A stretch of 14,387 nt of DNA. Source: Fulvivirga aurantia (GTDB lineage: Bacteria; Bacteroidota; Bacteroidia; Cytophagales; Cyclobacteriaceae). The first letter of the stretch is position 1. Each line of letters opens with the position of its first letter. The position numbers and the translations under genes were made by a program. The stretch covers positions 1-14,387 of the forward strand of contig NZ_SMMD01000895.1 of NCBI RefSeq assembly GCF_009711475.1, written 5' to 3'. Below, piece after piece: positions 5,166 to 14,387 of the stretch. The notes below the pieces were generated by a model. It was not told where the DNA came from, did no database searches, and saw only the letters and a list, made by a program, of their open reading frames with translations.

Positions 5166-7787
5166 ATGGATTCTAGGTCGATTAGAAACAAGTTTTTAGA
5201 GTTTTTCAGCGATAAGCAACACAAAATTGTACCATCTGCACCGCTTGTAAATAAAGATGATCCAACGCTCATGTTTACAAACGCAGGTATGAACCAGTTT
5301 AAAGATTACTTTTTAGGTAACAAAACGATTACAAATGCTCGTGTTGCCGATACTCAAAAGTGCTTGCGCGTTTCAGGGAAACACAACGACTTAGAAGAGG
5401 TAGGACTGGACACTTACCACCATACCCTTTTCGAAATGCTCGGCAACTGGTCTTTCGGTGATTATTTCAAGAAGGAAGCGATTGAGTGGGCTTGGGAGCT
5501 ACTAACTGACGTTTATAAATTGCCTAAAGAAAGGTTGTATGTAACTGTTTTTGGTGGCGATGAAGGTGATAAACTGGATGTCGACCAGGAGGCCTTTGAT
5601 TATTGGAAAGGCATCATCGATGAGTCAAGAATACTTTATGGTTCAAAGAAAGATAACTTCTGGGAAATGGGCGACACCGGCCCATGTGGGCCTTGTTCGG
5701 AGATTCACATCGACTTAAGGTCTGAAGACGAAATCAAAAAACAGCCCGGAAAAGAGTTGGTCAATGAAGATCACCCATTGGTTGTAGAGGTATGGAACCT
5801 TGTATTTATGGAGTTTAACCGCCAGGCCAATGGTGAACTCAAAAATCTGCCTGCTAAGCACGTAGATACCGGTATGGGCTTTGAAAGACTCTGTATGGCC
5901 ATTCAGGGCAAGAAGTCGAATTACGAAACCGATGTTTTTACACCGCTTATTGATTTTATAGCTGACAAGGCAAATAAAACCTATGGCAAAGAAGAGAGTA
6001 TAGACATCGCCATGCGTGTAATTTCTGATCACGTAAGGGCCATTTCTTTTGCCATCACAGACGGACAGCTACCTTCAAATACCGGTGCTGGTTATGTAAT
6101 TCGTAGAATCTTAAGACGGGCTGTGCGCTATGCTTTCACATTCTTAGATATAAAAGAACCATTTATTTACCAACTGGTACCTATCCTTACAAAGCAGTTT
6201 GACGATGTATTTCCGGAGCTTAAAGCTCAGGAAGACTTTGTGATGAAAGTAATTGAGCAGGAAGAGGTTTCTTTCTTAAGAACATTGGAAAATGGTCTTA
6301 AAAAACTAGATGTTGTGAAACAGGAACTTGAAGCCTCTGGTGAAAAAGTAGTGGACGGTAAAATTGCTTTCGAATTATACGACACCTATGGTTTTCCTTT
6401 CGATCTTACATCATTAATAGCGAGAGAAAATGGTTTAAGTATCGATGAGAGAGGTTTTATCTCTCAGATGGAAAAACAAAAATCACGCTCTAAAGCAGAT
6501 GCAGCCAAAGAGACAGGAGATTGGGAAGTAGTAAAAGCAGGTGAAAATGTAAAGTTTTTAGGTTACGATCAGCTTGAGACTGAAAGTCACATACTCAGAT
6601 ATAGAAAACTCAAGCAAAAAGGAAAGGAAATATTCCAGGTTGTCTTAGATCAAACTCCTTTTTACGCAGAAAGCGGTGGACAAGTAGGTGATACCGGCTA
6701 CCTCGACAGTAGTGAGGAAAAAATCAGTGTGTTAGATACCAAAAGAGAAAACGAACTGATTGTTCATTTGGTAAACAAACTGCCGGAAAACTTATCGGCT
6801 ACTTTTAAGGCTGTGGTTAATACCTCAAAGCGAAAGCTAACCATGAATAACCATAGTGCAACACATTTATTGCACGCAGCTCTTCGTCAGGTACTTGGAG
6901 ATCATGTTGAGCAGAAGGGATCTTTGGTAAATGAAAAAGTGCTTCGTTTCGATTTTTCACATTTTCAGGCGATGACCGATGAGGAAATTGCTAAAGTTGA
7001 AAAACTTGTAAATGAGAAAGTAAGGGAGAATATCGCTTTGGATGAAAAACGAAACATTCCTCTTGCTGAAGCGAAAAAGATGGGAGCGATGGCTCTGTTT
7101 GGTGAAAAATATGGTGATAGCGTTCGTGTGATCACCTTCGACCCTGAATACTCTGTTGAATTGTGTGGCGGTACTCATGTAAAAGCCACTGGTAATATTG
7201 GTCTTTTTAAAATTACTTCTGAAGGTTCTGTAGCTGCCGGAGTACGAAGAATCGAAGCCATAACAGCCGAAGAAGCTGAAAAATATGTAACTGCTCAGGA
7301 GGATCTAATTGAAGAGATTAAAGCATTACTTAAAGCTCCTAAAGATGTAAAAGCTGCTATCAAAAGTCTGCTAGACCAAAAAGATAAGCTTGACAAGGAG
7401 TTGAATAAAGCCAAAGCTGCCCAGGCTATGGATATTAAAAAAGACCTTATCGCTAATGCTGAAAATGAAAATGGCATTAATAAAATCATCTCTCAGGTGG
7501 AATTACCTGCAGCCGACACTCTCAAACAGCTTGCTTTTGATTTAAGAAAGGAAGTGGATGATTTATTTATGGTTTTAGCTGCCAATATTGATGGTAAGCC
7601 GCAAATCGCAGTGGCTATTTCTGATAACCTGGTAAAAGACAAGAGTTTAAATGCCGGAAACATCATCAGAGATTTGGCTAAAAACATTAAAGGTGGCGGA
7701 GGTGGACAGCCATTTTTCGCTACAGCCGGAGGTAAAGATATCAGTGGGCTGCCTCAGGTAGTAGAAGATGCCAAGAAAATAGTTTAA
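5166..7787 (+). CDS. alaS: Alanyl-tRNA synthetase
   Basis: This full-length 873-residue class II synthetase charges tRNA-Ala with alanine in the cytosol and hydrolyses wrongly made Ser- and Gly-tRNA-Ala. The N-terminal catalytic domain (about 1-240) has MFTNAGMNQFKDYFLG, then RVADTQKCLRVSGKHNDLE and FEMLGNWSFGDYF. The tRNA-recognition region includes GAGYVIRRILRRAVRYA. The editing domain carries the full metal site: H563 and H567 in NHSATH, and C667 and H671 in CGGTH. The C-Ala/DHHA1 domain (about 735-873) ends with the glycine run GGGGGQP (843-849). The ATG follows an AT-rich leader without a Shine-Dalgarno site, as is common in Bacteroidota. It is divergent from the M23 pair and 72 bp upstream of gatB. 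Nothing is missing or unusual. Confidence 0.98.
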   Translation: MDSRSIRNKFLEFFSDKQHKIVPSAPLVNKDDPTLMFTNAGMNQFKDYFLGNKTITNARVADTQKCLRVSGKHNDLEEVGLDTYHHTLFEMLGNWSFGDYFKKEAIEWAWELLTDVYKLPKERLYVTVFGGDEGDKLDVDQEAFDYWKGIIDESRILYGSKKDNFWEMGDTGPCGPCSEIHIDLRSEDEIKKQPGKELVNEDHPLVVEVWNLVFMEFNRQANGELKNLPAKHVDTGMGFERLCMAIQGKKSNYETDVFTPLIDFIADKANKTYGKEESIDIAMRVISDHVRAISFAITDGQLPSNTGAGYVIRRILRRAVRYAFTFLDIKEPFIYQLVPILTKQFDDVFPELKAQEDFVMKVIEQEEVSFLRTLENGLKKLDVVKQELEASGEKVVDGKIAFELYDTYGFPFDLTSLIARENGLSIDERGFISQMEKQKSRSKADAAKETGDWEVVKAGENVKFLGYDQLETESHILRYRKLKQKGKEIFQVVLDQTPFYAESGGQVGDTGYLDSSEEKISVLDTKRENELIVHLVNKLPENLSATFKAVVNTSKRKLTMNNHSATHLLHAALRQVLGDHVEQKGSLVNEKVLRFDFSHFQAMTDEEIAKVEKLVNEKVRENIALDEKRNIPLAEAKKMGAMALFGEKYGDSVRVITFDPEYSVELCGGTHVKATGNIGLFKITSEGSVAAGVRRIEAITAEEAEKYVTAQEDLIEEIKALLKAPKDVKAAIKSLLDQKDKLDKELNKAKAAQAMDIKKDLIANAENENGINKIISQVELPAADTLKQLAFDLRKEVDDLFMVLAANIDGKPQIAVAISDNLVKDKSLNAGNIIRDLAKNIKGGGGGQPFFATAGGKDISGLPQVVEDAKKIV

Positions 7788-7848
7788 TCATACAGACGAA
7801 AACTCCCAGTAGTCTCAACACAGCTAAAAAATTTGATAGAAGATAAGT

Positions 7849-7853
7849 AGGAG
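7849..7853 (+). promoter_or_regulatory. Shine-Dalgarno-like site of gatB
   Basis: AGGAG lies six bases before the gatB ATG at 7860. Such a clear site is notable because most genes in this window have none, and it supports the chosen start. Confidence 0.6.
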
Positions 7854-7859
7854 ACCAAC

Positions 7860-9314
7860 ATGGATAAATCGATCAGGGATAAATATACTGTTGTTATTGG
7901 GTTAGAAGTGCATGCCCAGCTTGCCACCTCTACCAAGATATACAATAGCGATGCTACCAACTTTGGAAATTCTCCAAACACCAATATAAGTGTGATTACA
8001 CTTGGTCACCCAGGTACATTACCTAAATTGAATAAGAAGGTAGTAGAGTATGCCATAAAAATGGGGCTGGCCTGTCGGTCAGAAATCTCAAGAGAGATGA
8101 TTTTTGATCGTAAAAACTATTTCTATCCAGATTTACCAAAAGGCTATCAAATCACTCAGGACAGAACACCAATTTGTGTGGGTGGTAAGGTTTGGGTTTC
8201 ACCAAGAAATGGTGAAGAGCGAGAAATAAGGCTCAATAGAATACATATTGAAGAAGATGCAGGAAAGTCTATTCATCTTCCAGAAGAAACCGATACGCTG
8301 GTTGATTTCAATAGAGCTGGGGTGCCGTTAATTGAAATTGTTACTGAGCCCGACCTCAGGTCTTCTGATGAGGCACATTCATTTCTTAATGAAGTAAGAA
8401 AACTGGTTAAGTACCTTGATATCTGCGATGGTAACATGGAAGAAGGGTCATTGCGTTGTGATGCCAACATCTCAGTCATGCTTAAAGACGCAAAAGAATA
8501 TGGCAAGAAGGTGGAAGTTAAAAACATGAACTCCATGAGAAACCTTCAACATGCCATTGAGCATGAAATTGAAAGGCAAATTACCGCTTTGGAGGCAGGG
8601 GAGGAGATTCTCTCCGAAACAAGAACTTTTGACGTTGCCACTGGCACCACATCGGGCATGCGTACGAAGGAGGAGTTAAACGACTATCGTTATTTTCCTG
8701 ATCCAGATTTAAGCCCTGTTCATGTTTCAGAAGAGTGGCTGGCGCAAATTGAGGCTACAATGCCAGCATTGCCAAGAGAGCTTTATGAGGCGTTTATCAA
8801 GGATTATGATCTACCAGCATATGATGCCCAGATATTAACTGACTCTAAAGAAATAGCGACTTACTTTCAACAGCTTTGTAAAAACACTAATAATTACAAA
8901 GCTGCTTCAAACTGGCTCATGGGCCCGGTAAAATCTGTGCTCAACGAGCAGGGAATAAACATGATAGATTTTCCGTTACATCCACAGCAGCTTGCCGAGA
9001 TAATAGAATTAGTGGATTCAAACAAAGTAAGTCACAGCGCAGCATCTCAGCAATTATTCCCTGAAATGCTGAAAAATAATGAAGATTCTGCGCTAAAATT
9101 GGCCGAAAAGCTCAACTTAGTGCAAGACAGCAATGAAAACTCTATTGGTTTAATTATTGATGAAGTCATTGCCGAAAATGAAAAGAAAGTTGAAGAGTAC
9201 CGTAAAGGTAAAAAAGGACTGATAGGAATGTTTATGGGTCAGGTAATGAATAAAAGTGAAGGAAAAGCTGATCCACAACTTGCTAATCAACTTTTAAGAG
9301 AAAAACTTAAATAA
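7860..9314 (+). CDS. gatB: Asp-tRNA(Asn)/Glu-tRNA(Gln) amidotransferase subunit B
   Basis: This 484-residue protein is the kinase and tRNA-binding subunit of the GatCAB complex, which converts misacylated Glu-tRNA-Gln and/or Asp-tRNA-Asn to the correct amide. Visible motifs are GLEVHAQL (14-21), DRKNYFYPDLPKGYQITQ (83-100), the GatB family signature VDFNRAGVPLIEIVTEPD (148-165), DYRYFPDPDL before the tail region, and a C-terminal YqeY-like helical domain ending in GQVMNKSEGKADPQLANQLL. Length is normal. The N-terminal region has no CxxC pair (ISVITLGHPG where many bacterial GatB proteins have a Cys-rich loop), so it is probably a zinc-free type. gatA and gatC are not in the window and must be elsewhere. 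It is preceded by a Shine-Dalgarno-like site and followed 4 bp later by the TlpA-like gene, implying co-transcription. Confidence 0.97.
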   Translation: MDKSIRDKYTVVIGLEVHAQLATSTKIYNSDATNFGNSPNTNISVITLGHPGTLPKLNKKVVEYAIKMGLACRSEISREMIFDRKNYFYPDLPKGYQITQDRTPICVGGKVWVSPRNGEEREIRLNRIHIEEDAGKSIHLPEETDTLVDFNRAGVPLIEIVTEPDLRSSDEAHSFLNEVRKLVKYLDICDGNMEEGSLRCDANISVMLKDAKEYGKKVEVKNMNSMRNLQHAIEHEIERQITALEAGEEILSETRTFDVATGTTSGMRTKEELNDYRYFPDPDLSPVHVSEEWLAQIEATMPALPRELYEAFIKDYDLPAYDAQILTDSKEIATYFQQLCKNTNNYKAASNWLMGPVKSVLNEQGINMIDFPLHPQQLAEIIELVDSNKVSHSAASQQLFPEMLKNNEDSALKLAEKLNLVQDSNENSIGLIIDEVIAENEKKVEEYRKGKKGLIGMFMGQVMNKSEGKADPQLANQLLREKLK

Positions 9315-9318
9315 CATT

Positions 9319-10455
9319 ATGAGAAATCTACTAGTAATAGCGCTTTGTCTGGCATTTGTTGGTTGTAGTAATTCTAAAAAACAAACTCAAGGCGAAAATG
9401 AAATAACTCTTTCAGGTACAGTAGGTTACCCACAAAAAGGACTAGTAATACTCGAGAAGTTTCAGGGTAATCAGCCCATAGCTATGGATACTATAGCTGT
9501 GAATGAAGATTACACTTTCTCAGAAAAAGTGTCGATTGACACGCCAGGTTATTATCGCCTCAATTTTTATGGAAAACAGCAGGTTGCATTGATTCTGGAT
9601 AGAGATGATGTGCAGGTAAATGTTGACGGAAATGCACGTAACGGATTTGTAAAAGTATCAGGATCCAGAGACCATGCTTTTATCGAGCAAGCACAGCAGT
9701 TGATGCAGGATCTACAAACATCGGAAGCCGTTCAGCAGATCAACCAAAAATTTGGTGAAGCTAGTGCTGCCGGAGATCAACAAGCCATGGATTCTCTCCG
9801 AAAAGCTTATTTAAAGTTAGACCAGCAAGTAAAGCAAGATCTTATTGCCATGATCGATAGCACAGGAGCATCTCTTGGTGTAGTTGAGATCCTAAGAAAT
9901 GGTAGAATCCTTGATAAAGACAAAAACTATGAAGTCTATAAAGATTATGCCGCTGTGCTGAGAGAAGAAATGCCTAACGCACCTCAAGCCAAAGAGTTTG
10001 TGGCAGAGGTAGAGCAAATGGCCAAGTTAGCCGTAGGGCAGGTTGCCCCGGATATTGCTTTACCTAACCCTGAAGGAGACACCGTGAGACTTTCTTCACT
10101 TAGAGGAAATTATGTGTTGGTTGATTTTTGGGCCAAATGGTGCAAGCCATGTCGTATGGAGAATCCTAACGTGGTACGAATGTATGATAAATATAACGAG
10201 CAGGGCTTTGAAGTATATGGCGTATCTCTCGACAGAAGAAAATCTGATTGGCTACAGGCCATAGAAGAAGATAACTTACACTGGACACAGGTATCTGACC
10301 TGAAATTTTGGAATAGTAAAGCTGCGGAGATTTATAATATCAAAGCCATTCCTTTCGCAGTGCTCCTGGATCCTGAGGGTGTAATCATTGCCAAAAATTT
10401 AAGAGGGAAAGAGTTAGAAGAAAAGCTCGAAGAATTGTTTGCAGATAAAGGATAG
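9319..10455 (+). CDS. TlpA-like thioredoxin-fold lipoprotein with N-terminal DUF4369-like domain
   Basis: This 378-residue protein is a predicted periplasm-facing thiol-disulfide oxidoreductase. It begins with a lipoprotein signal (lipobox FVGC, C16). A beta-rich DUF4369-like domain follows (about 27-115: TLSGTVGYPQKGLVILEKF and YYRLNFYGKQQVALILDRDD). Next is a helical, glutamine-rich middle region (about 116-235), then an AhpC-TSA/TlpA thioredoxin domain (about 238-378). The redox motif is C275-K-P-C278 in FWAKWCKPCRMENP, and the cis-proline is P345 in KAIPFAVLLDP. This architecture is common in Bacteroidota. Members are thought to reduce envelope proteins, for example in cytochrome c maturation, but the partner is unknown. 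The gene starts 4 bp after the gatB stop, so the two are probably translated from one mRNA. The KPC centre (rather than GPC or EPC) is typical of TlpA-like reductants. Confidence 0.9.
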   Translation: MRNLLVIALCLAFVGCSNSKKQTQGENEITLSGTVGYPQKGLVILEKFQGNQPIAMDTIAVNEDYTFSEKVSIDTPGYYRLNFYGKQQVALILDRDDVQVNVDGNARNGFVKVSGSRDHAFIEQAQQLMQDLQTSEAVQQINQKFGEASAAGDQQAMDSLRKAYLKLDQQVKQDLIAMIDSTGASLGVVEILRNGRILDKDKNYEVYKDYAAVLREEMPNAPQAKEFVAEVEQMAKLAVGQVAPDIALPNPEGDTVRLSSLRGNYVLVDFWAKWCKPCRMENPNVVRMYDKYNEQGFEVYGVSLDRRKSDWLQAIEEDNLHWTQVSDLKFWNSKAAEIYNIKAIPFAVLLDPEGVIIAKNLRGKELEEKLEELFADKG

Positions 10456-10487
10456 TATTGTAAATCTGTTAATTGGTTCTTTAGTCT

Positions 10488-10913
10488 ATGAAAAATCTCT
10501 ATAAAGAGTTTAAGGAATTTGCCGTACGCGGTAGCGTAGTTGATCTTGCCATTGGTGTGGTAATCGGTACTGCATTCAATAAAATTGTAACCAGCCTGGT
10601 AAATGATGTCATCATGCCGCCATTTGGACTGTTATGGGGTGGTAAAGGTTTTTCTCAGTATAAACTGGTACTTAGAGACGCAGAAATAGGTGATGCTGGC
10701 AAGGTTTTACAAGAAGAAGTAGCCATCAGTTACGGGCAGTTTGCGACTACTATTCTAGACTTTCTCATAATTACCCTGTCTATATTTTTAGTCCTTAGAT
10801 TTATAAATACGCTGCGCAGAAAGGCTGAAGACGAAAAAGAAGAATCTGTACCAACACCAAAGGACATACAACTTCTGGCTGAAATAAGAGATCTGCTTAA
10901 ACAGAAGAAATGA
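10488..10913 (+). CDS. mscL: Large-conductance mechanosensitive channel
   Basis: This 141-residue inner-membrane channel subunit opens under membrane tension and releases solutes during osmotic downshock. The start is the classic MscL N-terminus: amphipathic helix MKNLYKEFKEFAVRGSVVDL, then the pore-lining helix (about 15-45) with GVVIGTAFNKIVTSLVNDVIMPP. A periplasmic loop follows (about 46-78), then the second membrane helix (about 79-107), a charged linker, and the C-terminal bundle helix DIQLLAEIRDLLKQKK. Length agrees with the family. It lies 32 bp after the TlpA-like gene and 44 bp before the DUF697 gene, all on the plus strand, so it may share their transcript. No separate promoter is obvious. 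Confidence 0.97.
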   Translation: MKNLYKEFKEFAVRGSVVDLAIGVVIGTAFNKIVTSLVNDVIMPPFGLLWGGKGFSQYKLVLRDAEIGDAGKVLQEEVAISYGQFATTILDFLIITLSIFLVLRFINTLRRKAEDEKEESVPTPKDIQLLAEIRDLLKQKK

Positions 10914-10957
10914 ATGTTTTTCTGTAACTATTAACTCAGAACTGATGTCATAGTAAT

Positions 10958-11962
10958 ATGACTCGATATATCAAACGCATTGGTTTACCATTGGCTGTAG
11001 GCCTTTTATTAATATTCTTACTATTTGCCGCAAACCAACTGATTGCACTTTATGCAAATTTGAGCACTATAAATGAGTGGTTAGCTATTACGGTTACCAG
11101 CTTATTGACGCTTACCGTATTTATATTATTCTCTTTGCCATTCGTTTTGATTTTGAAATTGCCCTCATCTATTTCTTATGAAGAGCGGCCCGATGTTTAT
11201 AAAAAGAAGCTTTTACAACGGTTAAGTAAAAACAAAAGAATTAAAAAAGCTTCTCTAAATGTGCACCAACCAGAAGACCTGGAAAAAGCACTGGCCATTC
11301 TGGACAAGGAAGCACAACAGGTCATAAAACAAACGGCTACTTCTGTTTTTCTCACAACTGCTATTTCTCAAAACGGTAAACTTGATGCGCTTACTGTGCT
11401 CATTACCCAAAGTAGAATGGTCTGGAAAGTAGCACATATTTACTGGCAACGCCCCACGGTTAAAGATATGTTGAGGCTGTATGGAAATGTGGCCGCTGCC
11501 GGATTGGTAGCTTCAGAAATCGAGGACATAGATATCAGTCGCCAGGTAGAACCCGTAATTAATGCACTTTTAAAGAGTCCGGGGCGATCGATACCAGTTG
11601 TTGGTCATGCAGCACATATCATCACAGACTCTCTATTGGAAGGGTCTACCAATGCTTTTCTTACTTTGAGAGTCGGCATTATTACACAAAACTACTGTGG
11701 CGCACTTAATCCGGATATTGACAAAAGAAAACTGAGGAAAAATGCCTTTGTTGAAGCAAGTGGTTTACTTAAAACACTCGTTGTGGAATCATCGGGAAAA
11801 GTAGTAAAAAGTGTAATGCAAGCCATGAAAGATGCCGGTCGAAATACAGTAAAATCTAGTGTTGATACCATTGGTAAAACGGCCAAAAATGTAGGGGATT
11901 CTGTGGGCGGGTGGTTTAAGAAAAAGGAGCGACTTGAAAAAAATAGGAGAGATGAAGCATAA
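10958..11962 (+). CDS. DUF697-family integral membrane protein
   Basis: This 334-residue protein has two N-terminal membrane helices (about 9-33 and 41-67). A charged region follows (about 74-125), then a DUF697-like core (about 126-250) recognisable by TTAISQNGKLDALTVLITQ and the AHIYWQRPTVKDMLRLYGNVAAAG block. The C-terminal 85 residues are lysine-rich, with small-residue helical repeats (KVVKSVMQAMKDAG, TVKSSVDTIGKTAKNVGDSV) ending in a basic tail. DUF697 proteins (YcjF relatives) are inner-membrane proteins of unknown function, in some bacteria linked to envelope stress. Here it follows mscL by 44 bp and ends at a shared bidirectional terminator. Next to mscL, a role in membrane or osmotic stress is possible, but this is inference. 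Confidence 0.8.
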   Translation: MTRYIKRIGLPLAVGLLLIFLLFAANQLIALYANLSTINEWLAITVTSLLTLTVFILFSLPFVLILKLPSSISYEERPDVYKKKLLQRLSKNKRIKKASLNVHQPEDLEKALAILDKEAQQVIKQTATSVFLTTAISQNGKLDALTVLITQSRMVWKVAHIYWQRPTVKDMLRLYGNVAAAGLVASEIEDIDISRQVEPVINALLKSPGRSIPVVGHAAHIITDSLLEGSTNAFLTLRVGIITQNYCGALNPDIDKRKLRKNAFVEASGLLKTLVVESSGKVVKSVMQAMKDAGRNTVKSSVDTIGKTAKNVGDSVGGWFKKKERLEKNRRDEA

Positions 11963-11997
11963 AAAAAGGGTTGTCACAGTGCAACAACCCCTTTTTT
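11961..11997. terminator. Bidirectional Rho-independent terminator between DUF697 gene and ABC-F gene
   Basis: GGGTTGT (11968-11974) and ACAACCC (11984-11990) form a 7-bp stem. An A-run (11961-11967) lies on one side and a T-run (11992-11997) on the other. It can therefore stop the plus-strand DUF697 transcript and the convergent minus-strand ABC-F transcript. The A-run overlaps the TAA stop of the DUF697 gene. Confidence 0.9.
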
Positions 11998-12014
11998 AAC
12001 TTAAGTAAAGTAAC

Positions 12015-13673
<1,659 letters not shown>

Positions 13674-13677
13674 TCAA

Positions 13678-13700
13678 TTATCTGAAATTGAATCAGATAA
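13678..13700. promoter_or_regulatory. Inverted repeat overlapping the -33 region of the ABC-F promoter
   Basis: TTATCTGA (13678-13685) and TCAGATAA (13693-13700) form a perfect 8-bp inverted repeat around a 7-nt centre, just upstream of the -7 box. There is no adjacent T-run, so a transcription-factor site is more likely than a terminator for the TrpF-like gene. Confidence 0.4.
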
Positions 13701-13721
13701 ATCGGAAGATATCAATGATTT

Positions 13722-14318
13722 TTAAGCCAGATCGTCAATTTCGAGGGCTTCCAGAATATCCGCGAGTTCATCATAATCTTTATACCCTGGCTTTATTTCT
13801 TCACCACCTCTAAGGGCAATGCCATGTGCTCCTGTTTTTTCAATCAGTTCTTCTACATTATTGTCATTTATCCCAAACCCAATTAAGACCTTATGTTTAG
13901 TGGCTAAATCTTTTATCATGTTTAAATGAGTTTCAGACAGTTCTTCTGAACCGCCCTCTAACACAAGATAGGTTGCATTTGGGTCTATTGTAACAGAATC
14001 GATGTTTTGTCGCAGAATTACCTTTTTACCTGCACTCTTTAAAGCTGCTACTTTTGCAGGATCTTTCACTTCAATATATTCTGCCTTGTAAGCATCTATT
14101 GCAGATATAATGTTTTCCTGATCATAAGAATCAAACTCTCCGACAAACTCAACACCAGATAACCACTCTGTAAGCTCAGCATACGTTTCCGGTGAAATGT
14201 ACTGGTCGCTTTCCTTTTCCATGTTAAAACCTATAAGGTCTACATCCATGCCAGCGCAATAACGTGCGTCAGACAGATTATTTACAGAACTTATCAGTAC
14301 AAATGTTTTGAGTGCCAT
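13722..14318 (-). CDS. TrpF-like (phosphoribosylanthranilate isomerase fold) protein lacking the catalytic residues
   Basis: This 198-residue cytosolic protein has the outline of a phosphoribosylanthranilate isomerase TIM barrel. An N-terminal strand-loop SSVNNLSDARYCAGMDVDLIGF (10-31) matches the C-G-I-T-N-x-x-D-A block. YISPETYAELT (40-50) matches the YISPE helix. GFGINDNNVEELI (147-159) and ALRGGEEIKPGYKDYDEL (168-185) match the phosphate-binding end. But the catalytic cysteine of TrpF corresponds to S10 (followed by S11 instead of glycine), and the catalytic aspartate of strand 6 appears to be E121. No other trp genes are nearby. It is therefore unlikely to be the tryptophan-pathway enzyme and is better called a TrpF-like barrel protein of unknown role. 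It has its own -7 box and lies 81 bp before the ABC-F gene on the same strand. Confidence 0.7.
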   Translation of the reverse strand: MALKTFVLISSVNNLSDARYCAGMDVDLIGFNMEKESDQYISPETYAELTEWLSGVEFVGEFDSYDQENIISAIDAYKAEYIEVKDPAKVAALKSAGKKVILRQNIDSVTIDPNATYLVLEGGSEELSETHLNMIKDLATKHKVLIGFGINDNNVEELIEKTGAHGIALRGGEEIKPGYKDYDELADILEALEIDDLA

Positions 14319-14345
14319 ATTGGGGTTGTTTTACTTAAGAGCTTG

Positions 14346-14353
14346 CAAAGCTA
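14346..14353 (-). promoter_or_regulatory. Putative promoter -7 box of the TrpF-like gene
   Basis: The minus strand carries TAGCTTTG, a perfect TAnnTTTG match, 28 bp upstream of the ATG at 14318, which would give a leader of about 20 nt. The -33 region has no clear TTTG. Confidence 0.55.
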
Positions 14354-14387
14354 AAACATACTTAACTATTTTCTGAAGTATCTTCTG

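Noticed and set aside
5715..6032. 105-codon minus-strand frame within alaS
   Set aside because: It is wholly covered by the conserved alaS coding frame and has no recognisable motif.

Overview
The window looks like chromosomal DNA of a free-living Bacteroidota bacterium, probably of the order Cytophagales (Fulvivirga/Roseivirga-like; the order is inference). Support: AT-rich DNA; a type IX secretion (T9SS) C-terminal sorting domain at the left edge; several upstream boxes fitting the Bacteroidota -7 element TAnnTTTG with few Shine-Dalgarno sites; and characteristic families (DUF4369/TlpA lipoprotein, paired membrane-anchored M23 peptidases beside alaS, DUF697 membrane protein).

Left third (1-3000), accessory: the tail of a T9SS-exported protein (3-206, cut by the window edge); a PhyH-type 2-oxoglutarate/Fe(II) dioxygenase (316-1125); a non-coding block rich in nested inverted repeats (1161-1341); and a minus-strand alpha-amylase lipoprotein (1407-2789) of the Thermococcales-like GH13_7 type, with its own terminator and a LacI-type operator-like palindrome upstream.

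Middle (3000-10455), housekeeping: two tandem minus-strand M23 peptidoglycan endopeptidase paralogues (3026-3997, 4036-5022) lie divergent from alaS (5166-7787). alaS is followed by gatB (7860-9314) and, 4 nt later, a TlpA-like thioredoxin lipoprotein (9319-10455). alaS and gatB both serve aminoacyl-tRNA synthesis; the lipoprotein is an envelope thiol-redox protein.

Right third (10488-14387): mscL (10488-10913) and a DUF697 membrane protein (10958-11962) continue the plus-strand run and end at a bidirectional terminator. It is shared with a convergent minus-strand pair: a YbiT-type ABC-F ATPase (12015-13640) and a TrpF-like barrel protein (13722-14318), each with a good -7 box just upstream.

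No phage, insertion sequence, CRISPR array, tRNA or rRNA was recognised, and I see no clearly new multi-gene system. The points most worth a second look are the archaeal-type amylase that has lost the zinc and cysteine positions of its thermophilic relatives, its LacI-type operator, the degenerate second P-loop in the ABC-F protein, the TrpF-like protein lacking both catalytic residues, and the complex palindromic intergenic element.
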